DNA of 64,000 bases from Bradyrhizobium sp. 199 (GTDB taxonomy: Bacteria > Pseudomonadota > Alphaproteobacteria > Rhizobiales > Xanthobacteraceae), in assembly GCF_023073355.1 (NCBI RefSeq), contig NZ_JADPJI010000002.1:1302001-1366000 (forward strand), given 5' to 3'. The position numbers and the translations under genes are program-made. Of this stretch, positions 34,788-43,926 are shown in pieces. Each line of letters starts with the position of its first letter. Position 1 is the stretch's first letter. The notes beneath the pieces are model-generated. The model was given only the letters and a program-made list of their open reading frames with translations. It had not been told where the DNA came from and searched no databases.

Positions 34788-37217
34788 ATGGGCGATCGCG
34801 ATCAGAACGATCAGGATCGGGGGCGTGTGACCGGATGGTGGCGTGCTGCGCCGCTGCTCAGTCTCTATCGCCCTGCGCTCGTCGCGGCCGGCGTCGGTCT
34901 TCTGTTTTCGCTCGTGAGCGCGGCCGCCGTGGCGCGGTGGGAAGATCGCGTCAACAGGATCGAGTTCGAGAACGCGGCCGAAACCGAGGCGATCGTCATG
35001 CAGAACGGCATGGGCGAATACATCTCCAGGCTGCTCGCGCTGCGCACGCTGTTCGAATCGACCAACGACGAAGTCACCCGCAGTGAATTCGAGACCTTCA
35101 GCGCCCGCCTGTTCGAGCGCCATCCCGGCATGCTGCGCATCGCCTGGCTGCCGCGGGTCAACCGCAAGGAGCGCTCCGAATACGAGGCCGCGGCGATCAC
35201 GGACGGGGTTTCAGGTTATCGCATCAAGGCGCTCCAGGGCGAGAGCTTCGCGACCGCGCCTCAAAGCGATGAATATTTTCCGGTGTTCTACTCGACCCAG
35301 CCGAAGACCTCGCCGGTCTATGGCATGGACTACGCCACCGTTCCCGAGCGCCGTGCGGTTCTGGAGCGTGCGCGCGACAACGACAAGGTCGCGGCCATTC
35401 GCACGCGCCTTTTCGAGCCGAGGGAAGGGGGCCGGCTGCCTGATGTCCTCGTTGCCGTTCCCGTCTATGCCAAGGGAACGTCGCGCGAGACGGACGCGGA
35501 CCGGCGCCGCAATCTCGCCGGCTTCGTGGTCGGCGTGTTCGACCTGCCGCTGCTGATCCAGACCATTCGCGTGACCACCGCAGCAAGCCCCGCGGTCAGC
35601 ATGAACGTCTATCCGCCGTTCACCGGACAGATCGTCAGCCTGGAGCAGATGCTGCCGGACTATTCATCGGCGGCCACGGCGCCGCAATCGATGCGCGAGG
35701 TCGCGCAGGCGCTGCACTGGTCGGGAAGTCTCAGGATCGGCGATACCGATTGGCAGGTGCGGGCGGTGCCGACTGCCGGCGGTCCGCTGGAGACGACTTA
35801 CGATCGCGCGGGCGCGGTGCTGATCGTCGGCATGCTGCTGACGCTATCGCTGTCGACTTATCTCATGCTCGCCAGCCGCAATTCGCGGCGGCTGTCGCTG
35901 GCCAACCGGCGGGTGCTCGAGCTCGCCCAGACCGACATCCTGACCGGGCTGCCGAACCGCGCCTTTTTCCTCGCCCGGCTGGACGAGCTCAATGGCCGGC
36001 TGGAGGACGGCGGGCCGACGTTCTCGATCCTGATGCTCGACCTCGACCGCTTCAAGAACGTCAATGACTCGCTCGGTCACGGCGCCGGCGATGCGCTGCT
36101 GCGCCAAGTGGCGCAGCGGCTGAAATCGGCCGTGCGCGCCGGCGACGTGCTGGCACGGCTCGGCGGCGACGAATTCGCCATCATCCAGGAGCGCTGCCAG
36201 GATCAGCGCACCTGCTCGACCGAGCTGGCGGCGCGGATCGCCAAGCTGTTGACCGAACCGTTCCTCCTGCCCGGTCACCGCGTCGAGATCGGCACCAGCA
36301 TCGGCATCGCCATCGCGCCGGATCACGGCCGCGATCAGGAGCAGCTCCTGAAGAAGGCGGATCTTGCGCTGTATCGCTCGAAATCAGCGGGCCGCAACTG
36401 CTTCACCATCTACGACGAGGCGATGTCGGCCGAGCTGGAGGCCCGCAACACGCTGGAGGGCGATCTGCGCGATGCCATCGCGCAGTGCCAGCTGGAGGTG
36501 CATTACCAGCCGTTTGTCGACGCCCTTAGCGGCACGCGCCGCGGTTTCGAGGCGTTGGTGCGCTGGCGGCATCCGACACGCGGCCTGATCCCGCCGGACC
36601 AGTTCATCTCGCTTGCGGAGGAGACCGGGCTGATCGTGCCGCTCGGGGAGTTCGTGCTGCGGCGCGCGTGCGCGGACGCGGCCGGCTGGCCCTCCGACCT
36701 CGCGGTCGCCGTCAACCTGTCGCCGATCCAATTCAAGGAGGCCAGGCTGTTCGAAATGATCTGCGCGGCGCTCGCCGATGCCGGCCTGCCGCCCCAGCGG
36801 CTGGAGATCGAGATCACCGAATCCGTGCTGCTGGAGCGCGGCAGCGAGAATCACGCCTTCATGCAGCGGTTGAAGCAGCTCGGCATCGAGCTCGCGCTCG
36901 ATGATTTCGGTACCGGCTATTCCTCGCTCAGCTATCTGACGGCGTTCCCGTTCGACAAGATCAAGATCGACAAATCGTTCATCCGCAATCTCACACATCA
37001 GCCGCGCAGCTCCGCCATCATCTCCGCGATCGTGACGCTGGCGCGCGGGCTGGACATGTCGGTCACCGCCGAGGGCGTCGAAACCCGCGAGGAGTTCGAC
37101 CGGCTGAAGGCGCTCGGCGTCAATTTTGCGCAAGGGTATCTATTCGGCCGCCCGCAGCCGATCGAGCGGATTCTGTTCGATGCGCCCGTCAAATCGTCGC
37201 GCCGCGACGCCGCCTGA
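34788..37217 (+). CDS. CHASE-GGDEF-EAL c-di-GMP signalling protein
   Basis: An 809-residue membrane receptor. A first helix (ALVAAGVGLLFSLVSAAAV), a periplasmic CHASE domain (about 75-280, with FETFSARLFERHPGMLRIAWLPR) and a second helix (AGAVLIVGMLLTLSLSTYLML) lead to GGDEF (RLGGDEFAII, residues 459-463) and EAL (FEALVRWRHP, 588-590). Both catalytic sets look intact: GGDEF signature, and for EAL the ITESVLL, LDDFGTGYSSLSYL, IKIDKSF, AEGVET and QGYLFGRP motifs. It may make or break c-di-GMP in response to an external ligand. Confidence 0.92.
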   Translation: MGDRDQNDQDRGRVTGWWRAAPLLSLYRPALVAAGVGLLFSLVSAAAVARWEDRVNRIEFENAAETEAIVMQNGMGEYISRLLALRTLFESTNDEVTRSEFETFSARLFERHPGMLRIAWLPRVNRKERSEYEAAAITDGVSGYRIKALQGESFATAPQSDEYFPVFYSTQPKTSPVYGMDYATVPERRAVLERARDNDKVAAIRTRLFEPREGGRLPDVLVAVPVYAKGTSRETDADRRRNLAGFVVGVFDLPLLIQTIRVTTAASPAVSMNVYPPFTGQIVSLEQMLPDYSSAATAPQSMREVAQALHWSGSLRIGDTDWQVRAVPTAGGPLETTYDRAGAVLIVGMLLTLSLSTYLMLASRNSRRLSLANRRVLELAQTDILTGLPNRAFFLARLDELNGRLEDGGPTFSILMLDLDRFKNVNDSLGHGAGDALLRQVAQRLKSAVRAGDVLARLGGDEFAIIQERCQDQRTCSTELAARIAKLLTEPFLLPGHRVEIGTSIGIAIAPDHGRDQEQLLKKADLALYRSKSAGRNCFTIYDEAMSAELEARNTLEGDLRDAIAQCQLEVHYQPFVDALSGTRRGFEALVRWRHPTRGLIPPDQFISLAEETGLIVPLGEFVLRRACADAAGWPSDLAVAVNLSPIQFKEARLFEMICAALADAGLPPQRLEIEITESVLLERGSENHAFMQRLKQLGIELALDDFGTGYSSLSYLTAFPFDKIKIDKSFIRNLTHQPRSSAIISAIVTLARGLDMSVTAEGVETREEFDRLKALGVNFAQGYLFGRPQPIERILFDAPVKSSRRDAA

Positions 37218-37258
37218 GCGCGCCGCCTTCACGGCGTTTGAACATGCACAAGAGACCC

Positions 37259-37342
37259 TCGTGCCCGGGCTTGTCTCCGGCATCCACGTTCGTCGTTTTG
37301 GATAGCCGAGGCGTGGATAGCGGGGACAGGCCCGTCCATGCC
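37259..37342. repeat. Dispersed palindromic repeat, family B
   Basis: A second copy of the element at 4212-4297, more diverged: CGTGCCCGGGCTTGTCTCCG, GCATCCACG, then GCGTGGATAGCGGGGACAGG and CCATGCCG. It lies between the GGDEF-EAL gene and the MFS gene. The remainder of the 260-base gap shows nothing else. Confidence 0.6.
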
Positions 37343-37477
37343 GTCGCGGAGGCGCCGGCGCATGAACTCGACGTCTGGAGTGCTGGTCCACCGCTCTAGG
37401 GGCCGTACGCGAAAAGCGCTTGACCCAGGCGATCCCGGATGATCGGTAGGACCGTCCAGGGATGAAACAAACACAAT

Positions 37478-38776
37478 ATGCGACTTCCGTTCTTCTACGG
37501 CTGGGTCGTGGTCGCCGTGACCTTCGTCACCATGGCCATCGGCGTCAACGCGCGTACCGCCTTTTCACTGTTCTTTCCTCCCATCATCTCCGAATTCGGT
37601 TGGGAGCGTGGCGTCACTGCCGGCGCCTTCTCCTTCGGCTTCGTGGTATCCGGTGTGGTCAGTCCGCTGATCGGCCGCCTGATGGATCGCGCCGGCCCGC
37701 GCGCGGTGATGGAACTGGGTGTATTGCTGATGGGCGGCGGGCTGCTGCTTGCGCCGCTCACCAGCACGCCGTGGCATCTCTATGTCACCATCGGCGTCAT
37801 GGTCGGTGCCGGCTCGGTATGTCTCGGCTACTCCGGCCAGTCGCTGTTCCTGCCGAACTGGTTCATCCGCAAACGCGGCTTCGCCATCGGCATCGCCTTT
37901 GCCGGCGTCGGCATCGGCTCGGTGACGCTGCTGCCGTGGGTGCAGCACATGATCGAGCAGACCGGCTGGCGCACCGCCTGCACCGCGATGGGGCTACTTA
38001 TTCTGGTCGTGCTGGCGCCGATCAATTTGTTGCTGCACAAGCGTCCCGAGGATATCGGCCTGCAGCCGGACGGCGATGCCGCTCCGGTCGCGGGAGCGGC
38101 AAAGCCCGTCTCCAATATCGTAGATCCGGTCTGGGTCGGCACCGAATGGACGCTGAAGCGCGCCGTCGCGACCGCGCGGTTCTGGTGGATCGCGCTCGGC
38201 TATTTTTCCGGCCTGTACATCTGGTACGCGGTGCAGGTGCACCAGACCAAATTCCTGCTCGACATCGGCTTCAGCCCTGGCGTGGCGGTGTGGGCGCTCG
38301 GCACCGTCAGCCTGCTCGGCATTCCAGGCCAGATCCTGCTCGGCTATGTCTCCGACCGGATCGGGCGGGAATGGGTATGGGCGATCAGCTGCGCAGGCTT
38401 TGCGATCTGCTTTGCAGCGCTGATGGCATTGAAGTTCCAGCCGTCGCTGTTGCTGGTCTACGTGATGGTGTTCGCGCAGGGCGCGCTCGGCTACGGGCTC
38501 ACCTCGATCATGGGCGCGGTGGTGTTCGAGATTTTCCAGGGCAGGCACCAGGGCAGCATCTTCGGCACGATCATGCTGGCGGCGCTGGCGGGCGGTGCGG
38601 CTGGTCCCTGGGTGACCGGCTTTCTCTACGATCGCACCGGCGACTACACGCTCGCCTTCGGCATCGCGATAGTCGTGAGCGGATTGTCGGCGCTGTCGAT
38701 CTGGCAGGCTGCGCCAGGCAAGGTGCGGGCCGTGGCCGGCCGGCTGCACAAGCTCCAGGGCCGCGCCGCGGAGTGA
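37478..38776 (+). CDS. MFS transporter, oxalate/formate or monocarboxylate type
   Basis: A 432-residue carrier with 12 hydrophobic segments. The start FFYGWVVVAVTFVTMAIGV and SLFFPPIISEFGWERGVTAGAFSFGF, with the loop RLMDRAGPR between helices 2 and 3, are typical of the OFA/monocarboxylate branch; SDRIGREW marks the loop between helices 8 and 9. The central linker contains HKRPEDIGLQPDGD. Substrate probably a small carboxylate. The ribosome site is weak (AGGGATG 17 bases upstream). It is flanked on both sides by c-di-GMP enzymes. Confidence 0.87.
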   Translation: MRLPFFYGWVVVAVTFVTMAIGVNARTAFSLFFPPIISEFGWERGVTAGAFSFGFVVSGVVSPLIGRLMDRAGPRAVMELGVLLMGGGLLLAPLTSTPWHLYVTIGVMVGAGSVCLGYSGQSLFLPNWFIRKRGFAIGIAFAGVGIGSVTLLPWVQHMIEQTGWRTACTAMGLLILVVLAPINLLLHKRPEDIGLQPDGDAAPVAGAAKPVSNIVDPVWVGTEWTLKRAVATARFWWIALGYFSGLYIWYAVQVHQTKFLLDIGFSPGVAVWALGTVSLLGIPGQILLGYVSDRIGREWVWAISCAGFAICFAALMALKFQPSLLLVYVMVFAQGALGYGLTSIMGAVVFEIFQGRHQGSIFGTIMLAALAGGAAGPWVTGFLYDRTGDYTLAFGIAIVVSGLSALSIWQAAPGKVRAVAGRLHKLQGRAAE

Positions 38777-38934
38777 GTTCCGGACATACCGCATTAGCTG
38801 CGCTTCTTTCGCCGAAAGTTAAGCATGTCGCGGCTTGGCAGGCGTGGAGAGGGATTGCAAAAACGTCTCGGATACCATCGGACCGTTAGCCTCGGGCCGA
38901 TTGCCGCTTCGTCCCGATGCCCCCGGGTCTGTCG

Positions 38935-41514
38935 ATGTCTGCCTCCGATTGTCTCGTGACTGAAACTCCGGACGTGTTGTTGGCCGCGCTGGAACGCGTC
39001 GAGGATGCTATCGTCATCGTGGACAGCGCGCGTCGCATCACGCATTTCAACGCCGGTGCGGAGCGGGTCTGGAAGCTCGCGCGCATCGACGTGCTCGGCC
39101 ATGATGCCGAAATTCTCACCTTGAAGTGTCTTCAGGACGATTCGATCGCGGAGTTCCGCGACGAGATCAGCCTGATCCGACCCGACGGCAGCCGGATTCG
39201 GGCGGCCGTCTCGCTTTCGTCCTTCGCAAGCGGCGGCGCGACCCATCGCGTCGTGTTCGCGCGCAACGTTACCACCGAAGCGGAACGCCGCGCGCGCATC
39301 GCGCTGCTCGACGCCGTCTCGGACCAGACCAACCGCGCCGTGCTCATCACCGACACCGAGCTCGACATCCGCTACATCAATGCAGCGTTCACCTCGCTTT
39401 TCGGCTATTCCGTCGCGGAAGCCGAGGGGCGACGGGCGAGCGACCTGCTGGCCGGTCGTCACACCAACCGCAAAGTGCTGACGACGATCGGACGGCGTCT
39501 CATCAAGGGCGGTCCGGGCGGTGAAGCCGAAATTCTAATCTATACTAAGGACGGCGAGGAGATCTGGGTCAGCGCCCGGATCGATGCCTTTCGCGACAGG
39601 AAGGGCCGGGTCAAGCACATCTTCGCGCTGCTCGACGACATCACCGAGACCAAGCAGCTGCGCTCGCTCCAGCAGCTCATCATGGGGGCACTGGCTGACG
39701 AGGTGCCGATCGGCGAGATCGCCGACCGGCTCTGTCGCCGCGTCGAGGAGATCGCGCCCGACGTCGTCTGTTCGCTGCTTCACGTCGATGCCGCGGGCCT
39801 GATCCACCCGCTCGGTGGTCCCAGCCTGCCCGAGGACTATTCCCGCGCATTGGAGGGTGTTGCGATCGGCCCCGCTGTCGGCTCCTGCGGCACTGCCGCC
39901 TTCTATGGTGAACCGGTGCTGGCTATCGATCTCGAGACCGATCCCCGCTGGCAGCCTTACAAGGCCATGCCGCTGGCGATCGGCCTGCGCGCTTGCTGGT
40001 CGACCCCCGTCAAAGCCAAGGACGGGCGGGTCATTGCGACGTTCGCTTTCTATTACCGGGAGCCCCGCGCGCCGAGCAATTGGCACCGACGCATCGTCGA
40101 GGCCTGCGTCGACCTCGCTGCCTTCGCGATCGAGCGCAAGGAAGCCCGCGCCGAGATCGCGCGGCTCGCCTATCACGACATCCTCACCGGCCTGCCGAAC
40201 CGCGCGCAGCTGCGGCACCTGATCACCACGGCGATCGATGCCTGCCCGACCGGTAGCCATATCGCACTGGCATTCCTCGACGTCGATCATTTCAAGGACG
40301 TCAACGATACCCTGGGTCACGCCGCGGGCGACGAGCTCCTGATCCAGCTCGCGGAACGCCTGCGCGAGCGGATCGGCCCGGAAGACATGCTGGGACGGCT
40401 CGGCGGCGACGAGTTCGTCATTCTGCTGCCACAACGCAACGCCGAGAGCGCCGAGCGCGTCGCGGTGGAAATCACCGAAGCGATGGCCGCCCCCTTGAGG
40501 CTCGGATCCAAGTTGATGCCGATGTCGGTCAGCATCGGCATCAGCCTTTATCCCGACCATGCCACCGACATCGACACGTTGATGCAGCAGGCCGACGCCG
40601 CCATGTACATGGCCAAGCAGGCCGGCCGCTCGACCCATCGCATTTTCAGTGCTGAGGTGAACGGGGTCACCGAGCAGCGGTTGGCGCTGATCGCAGCGCT
40701 CCGCCGCGCCATCGCGGAAGGCGCGCTGAGCCTGAGCTACCAGCCGCAGATTCGCAGCTGCGACGGCGCCATCCACGGCGTCGAGGCGCTATCGCGCTGG
40801 CGTGATGCCGTACTCGGCGACGTCTCACCGGCAAAGTTCATCCCGCTCGCCGAGGAGTGCGGCCTGATCGGGCAGATCGGCCTGTGGTCGGTGCGCGAGG
40901 CCTGCCGCCAGATGGCGAGCTGGCGCCGCGCCGGACTCGACATTCCCTGCGTCTCGGTGAACCTGTCGCCGATCAATTTCCGTAACGTCACGCTGGCCGC
41001 GCGGCTAAAGGACATCCTCGCCGAAAACGATCTGCCGGCGGACGCCTTGATGCTGGAGATCACCGAAGGCGCGTTTATGCAGGACAGCGTCGCGGCGCTG
41101 GAGACGATGAACGCGATCCGCGAACTCGGCGTCGGCCTCTCCGTGGACGATTTCGGCACCGGTTATTCGAGCCTCAGCCGGCTCGCGCATCTGCCGATCC
41201 GCGAATTGAAGATCGACCGCAGTTTCATGCGCGACATCGAGAAAGACGCGGGCGCGCTCGCGATCGCCACCGCCGTGGTGCGCGTCGGCCAGGGCCTCGG
41301 CATGACCGTGGTCGCCGAGGGCGTCGAAACCGAGGGCCAGCGCAAGACGTTGGCCGAGCTCGGCTGCGACGTCGTGCAAGGCTTCCTCTACGCCCCCGCG
41401 CTTCCTCCCGTCGCGTTCGAACGCTGGCTGATCGAGCACTGTGCCGAGCAGGCGAGGGCGATGCTGCGGCGGCTGGATGTTGCGGCGCGCGACGCGGCGA
41501 AGCAATCGGCCTAG
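38935..41514 (+). CDS. PAS-PAS-GAF-GGDEF-EAL c-di-GMP protein (DosP-like layout)
   Basis: An 859-residue cytoplasmic sensor with no membrane helices. Two PAS domains (about 10-130 and 130-250), then a GAF domain (about 250-410), GGDEF (GRLGGDEFVIL, residues 490-494) and EAL (GVEALSRWRD, 617-619). The order matches E. coli DosP, but the heme-ligand His found in DosP PAS-A has no counterpart in the matching stretch (AEILTLKCLQDDSIAEFRDE), so a heme oxygen-sensor role is not supported. Catalytic EAL residues are present (SVNLSPINF, EITEGAF, VDDFGTGYSSL, AEGVET). ATG 38917 is an alternative start. Confidence 0.9.
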   Translation: MSASDCLVTETPDVLLAALERVEDAIVIVDSARRITHFNAGAERVWKLARIDVLGHDAEILTLKCLQDDSIAEFRDEISLIRPDGSRIRAAVSLSSFASGGATHRVVFARNVTTEAERRARIALLDAVSDQTNRAVLITDTELDIRYINAAFTSLFGYSVAEAEGRRASDLLAGRHTNRKVLTTIGRRLIKGGPGGEAEILIYTKDGEEIWVSARIDAFRDRKGRVKHIFALLDDITETKQLRSLQQLIMGALADEVPIGEIADRLCRRVEEIAPDVVCSLLHVDAAGLIHPLGGPSLPEDYSRALEGVAIGPAVGSCGTAAFYGEPVLAIDLETDPRWQPYKAMPLAIGLRACWSTPVKAKDGRVIATFAFYYREPRAPSNWHRRIVEACVDLAAFAIERKEARAEIARLAYHDILTGLPNRAQLRHLITTAIDACPTGSHIALAFLDVDHFKDVNDTLGHAAGDELLIQLAERLRERIGPEDMLGRLGGDEFVILLPQRNAESAERVAVEITEAMAAPLRLGSKLMPMSVSIGISLYPDHATDIDTLMQQADAAMYMAKQAGRSTHRIFSAEVNGVTEQRLALIAALRRAIAEGALSLSYQPQIRSCDGAIHGVEALSRWRDAVLGDVSPAKFIPLAEECGLIGQIGLWSVREACRQMASWRRAGLDIPCVSVNLSPINFRNVTLAARLKDILAENDLPADALMLEITEGAFMQDSVAALETMNAIRELGVGLSVDDFGTGYSSLSRLAHLPIRELKIDRSFMRDIEKDAGALAIATAVVRVGQGLGMTVVAEGVETEGQRKTLAELGCDVVQGFLYAPALPPVAFERWLIEHCAEQARAMLRRLDVAARDAAKQSA

Positions 41515-41594
41515 GCCTTCGGGAGTGTTGCTCTGGAGCCAGAGATCTTATATCTCCCCGCATCGAATGATGCGTATTGGGCTGAACAAGACAG

Positions 41595-41983
41595 ATGCCG
41601 TTCAACCGACTTCACGTCCCCGAGGCATTGGCAACTGAGACATGCCAGGCCATCAATGCATGCCTCCATGCAAGTCTCGTGGCCACCTGTGGGGTCCATC
41701 CGGAGGACGACTTTTGCTTGATCTCGCGGTATCCCCCAAGCGAGATGATCTGCCATCCGACGTTCTTGGGACGACGCGATCCGAGTTCGACCATCATCAT
41801 CGAAATCACGTTGCTTGCTGGCCGCTCCGACGCGCAAAGGAAGCTTTGTACAAGGATGTTCGCGGTCGACTCGCCGAGATCGGCTTTGATCCGGCCAATT
41901 CAATCGTCTTCCTGACGGAGAACAAGCCGATTGACTGGTCCTTCAGCGAAGCTGGATCGGTCAAGTCGGTTCTCGGGCTGTAG
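41595..41983 (+). pseudogene. Tautomerase-family protein, broken by one frameshift
   Basis: Two overlapping frames join into one protein of about 129 residues. The first frame runs MPFNRLHVPEALATETCQAI to EITLLAGRSDAQ; the second continues KEALYKDVRGRLAEIGFDPA to SVKSVLGL. The join is at AAA 41836-41838: adding one A restores a single frame. The start MPF puts Pro at position 2, the catalytic residue of tautomerases after Met removal. Either a recent inactivating deletion or a homopolymer sequencing error. Family call from the tautomerase_2-like pattern. Confidence 0.75.
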
Positions 41984-42304
41984 TCGATAAACCGGCCGTT
42001 CCGCGTTCGATCGGGAGTCCGCTTTAGCGAGAACCGATCCATCTAACGTTGGTCACCCTCACTCCGCCGCCAACGCATTACCAGAGGTCTGGATTAACCA
42101 GCCGGCGGGCTGCGGAGATCGAGGCGGCGCGGTCTCTTGCCGATATTGCCAAACAGCGCGAGCTGTTCGCCAGCAGCGGCGGTCTGGCCATCAATGTGCG
42201 GGATGCGAGCGGCTTCCGTCTTGGGGAGCGATGTTCGTCTGCGAGAGAGTTCGACGGGTCAGTTGAGATCGCCGAAAGGGCTCATGCTCACGTCTTTGCT
42301 CCGA
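41984..42304. other. Intergenic stretch with a possible gene remnant
   Basis: About 320 bases. A plus-strand frame near 42109-42225 reads RRAAEIEAARSLADIAKQ then GLAINVRDASG, which resembles the C-terminal half of DUF6894 proteins common in Bradyrhizobium, but the N-terminal half is absent and the frame runs on without homology into the oppositely oriented gene. I read it as a decayed fragment, with low certainty. Confidence 0.3.
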
Positions 42305-42526
42305 CTAGAGCATCGGAAGCACGACAATCCCGTCTTCGAGCTCTCCTGAAGCAAGGCGCGCCCGCGCCATACGTTCGAACTCCGTTCGATGCTTCTGCAA
42401 ATAGCTGAAGGCCTGCTTCTGCGTGTTGAATGTCGTGGCAAGCCGGCACATCTGCCGATTTGCGCCGGACGCGAGAAGGAAGGTGATGGTTCCGTGGTCT
42501 GGTTTGATTCTAGGCACGATCTGCAC
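42305..42526 (-). CDS. Small hypothetical protein
   Basis: A 73-residue basic soluble protein, MQIVPRIKPDHGTITFLL to ASGELEDGIVVLPML, with a helical middle (NTQKQAFSYLQKHRTEFERM). Not recognised as a named domain, but it has the even composition of a real gene and the look of small proteins seen repeatedly in this genus. The start is GTG: either 42526 (with GGAG very close) or 42517 (GGAG ten bases away). Its neighbour at 42574 is on the same strand, 47 bases upstream. Confidence 0.6.
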   Translation of the reverse strand: MQIVPRIKPDHGTITFLLASGANRQMCRLATTFNTQKQAFSYLQKHRTEFERMARARLASGELEDGIVVLPML

Positions 42527-42573
42527 TCTCCGGCATGTGATCGGTCCCCCAAATTCGGCGGCGCCTCAAGACG

Positions 42574-42816
42574 CTATCGCGCCGGCTTCCGTGAACGCTT
42601 CTTGGGCGCGGGCGCCGGCAAGGCGAGCCGAAGAGCTTCGTCAGCCGCTTCCTTGGCCTCGCGCGCCGCTCGGAGCCGCGCCATGTTCTTGCGAACGTCG
42701 ATGGCTTGCCTTTCGGCATCGGCCATTGCCTGCGCTCCGTCTTCAGCGGCCAGGCGCCGACGATCGGACCGCGCGACGCTTTCAGGTGACGGCGGTGCCG
42801 GTTTCTTGGTGCTCAT
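42574..42816 (-). CDS. Small charged helical protein
   Basis: An 80-residue protein, MSTKKPAPPSPESVARSD with a long charged helix (DAERQAIDVRKNMARLRAAREAKEAADEALR) and a basic Pro/Lys/Arg tail. A likely coiled coil; the tail suggests nucleic-acid or acidic-partner binding. GGGGGA precedes the ATG. No known domain. Probably one transcript with the next small gene at 42305-42526. Confidence 0.6.
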   Translation of the reverse strand: MSTKKPAPPSPESVARSDRRRLAAEDGAQAMADAERQAIDVRKNMARLRAAREAKEAADEALRLALPAPAPKKRSRKPAR

Positions 42817-42916
42817 CGTTCCCCCGGCTCCGAAAACGACTAAACCCGCTCAATCCAGGAGATCGAGCGGGGGCAGGGCGACCGTTTCAGTACATCCGTG
42901 AAACGGCGCCACGATA

Positions 42917-43126
42917 TCAAGCCAGCGAGAGGTTCTCGGCGCTGACTTTGCCTCGCATCTTATCGGTCTTGACCTCGAAATTGACCTGTTGGCCCTCTCC
43001 GAGACCTGCAAGACCGGCCCGTTCAACGGCGCTGATGTGAACGAACACATCGTTGCCACCGTCGTTCGGCTGAATGAAACCGAAGCCCTTTTGGCCATTG
43101 AACCACTTAACAGTACCTGTCGTCAT
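42917..43126 (-). CDS. Cold-shock domain protein, CspA family
   Basis: A 69-residue single-domain OB-fold RNA chaperone. [20 protein letters not shown] carries RNP1 (KGFGFI), followed by [14 protein letters not shown] (RNP2, VFVHI) and [13 protein letters not shown] precedes the ATG. A promoter lies about 135 bases upstream, which leaves a long 5' leader as in regulated cspA genes. Divergent from rpsU, which also concerns ribosomes and cold or stress. Confidence 0.95.
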   Translation of the reverse strand: MTTGTVKWFNGQKGFGFIQPNDGGNDVFVHISAVERAGLAGLGEGQQVNFEVKTDKMRGKVSAENLSLA

Positions 43127-43257
43127 CGTCTTCTCCAAAGTGCGCGCGAACGCGTCCCGCGCGATAATCACGCGGCCATCTTCAACTTCGTCGATGTCTC
43201 TGGAAAAGCAGCCCGCGGGCGCATTCAACAAGGCACAGCGGCTAATCGAACGAGTTC

Positions 43258-43285
43258 ACTATATACGATTTCCATGATTTTGCAA
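43258..43285 (-). promoter_or_regulatory. Sigma-70-like promoter of the cold-shock gene
   Basis: On the minus strand TTGCAA (43285-43280), a 16-base spacer and TATAGT (43263-43258). Transcription would start near 43250, giving a leader of about 125 bases before the cspA-type start at 43126. An AT-rich island in otherwise GC-rich sequence. Confidence 0.6.
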
Positions 43286-43564
43286 GGAGCTAAGCCAGTT
43301 TGTCGTCTGCGAGGCAGTTCTCCTGTCCCGATCGAGGCGCTTTGTGTCCATCGTCTGCAAGCAGGACGTTAGCGATTGACAGCGCTGCACGACGGTGGTC
43401 ACGTTCACGCCGCCAAGCTGCATCGCTTTGACAAGCAGATCAGCTCGTCCGAAGCCGCGACGAGTGTCGCCGCACCTCTCCTCAAAAATCACAATCAAGC
43501 TCCTGCGCAATCGGCTGCCCTGCAGGACGTCTCGCATTGGCAGCCCCCCAGCTCGGAGGATCAA

Positions 43565-43840
43565 TTGCACGTACTCGTCAGAGACAACAATATCGAGCAG
43601 GCACTCCGCGTTCTCAAGAAGAAGATGCAGCGCGAGGGCGTCTTCCGGGAAATGAAACAGCGGCGCTCCTACGAAAAGCCGTCGGAGAAAAAGACGCGCG
43701 AGAAATCGGAAGCTATTCGTCGCGCCCGCAAGCTCGCCAGGAAGCAGGCGATCAGAGAGGGATTGCTGCCCGCGCCGCCGAAAAAGAAGCCCTTTGAACG
43801 CAAAGCGCCATTGCCGGCGGTCAAAACGGGGACGGCGTAG
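43565..43840 (+). CDS. rpsU: 30S ribosomal protein S21 (bS21), TTG start
   Basis: A 91-residue basic protein: [21 protein letters not shown] and [20 protein letters not shown], the bS21 core, with a Lys/Arg-rich alphaproteobacterial tail ending [15 protein letters not shown]. The start is TTG at 43565: GGAGGA lies four bases before it, and the family begins at exactly this residue (normally MxVLVRDNN). An open frame reaches 63 codons further upstream but has no homology. bS21 assists initiation on mRNAs. Divergent from the cold-shock gene; there may be a second rpsU elsewhere in the genome. Confidence 0.9.
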   Translation: MHVLVRDNNIEQALRVLKKKMQREGVFREMKQRRSYEKPSEKKTREKSEAIRRARKLARKQAIREGLLPAPPKKKPFERKAPLPAVKTGTA

Positions 43841-43926
43841 AGAAAAGGTTGGGGGGCTGCGATGATGGGACCGCGACGATAGCGGGCCCTTTCGCCTTGC
43901 TTCCGGCGGTCGGGTGCTGCCTTCCC

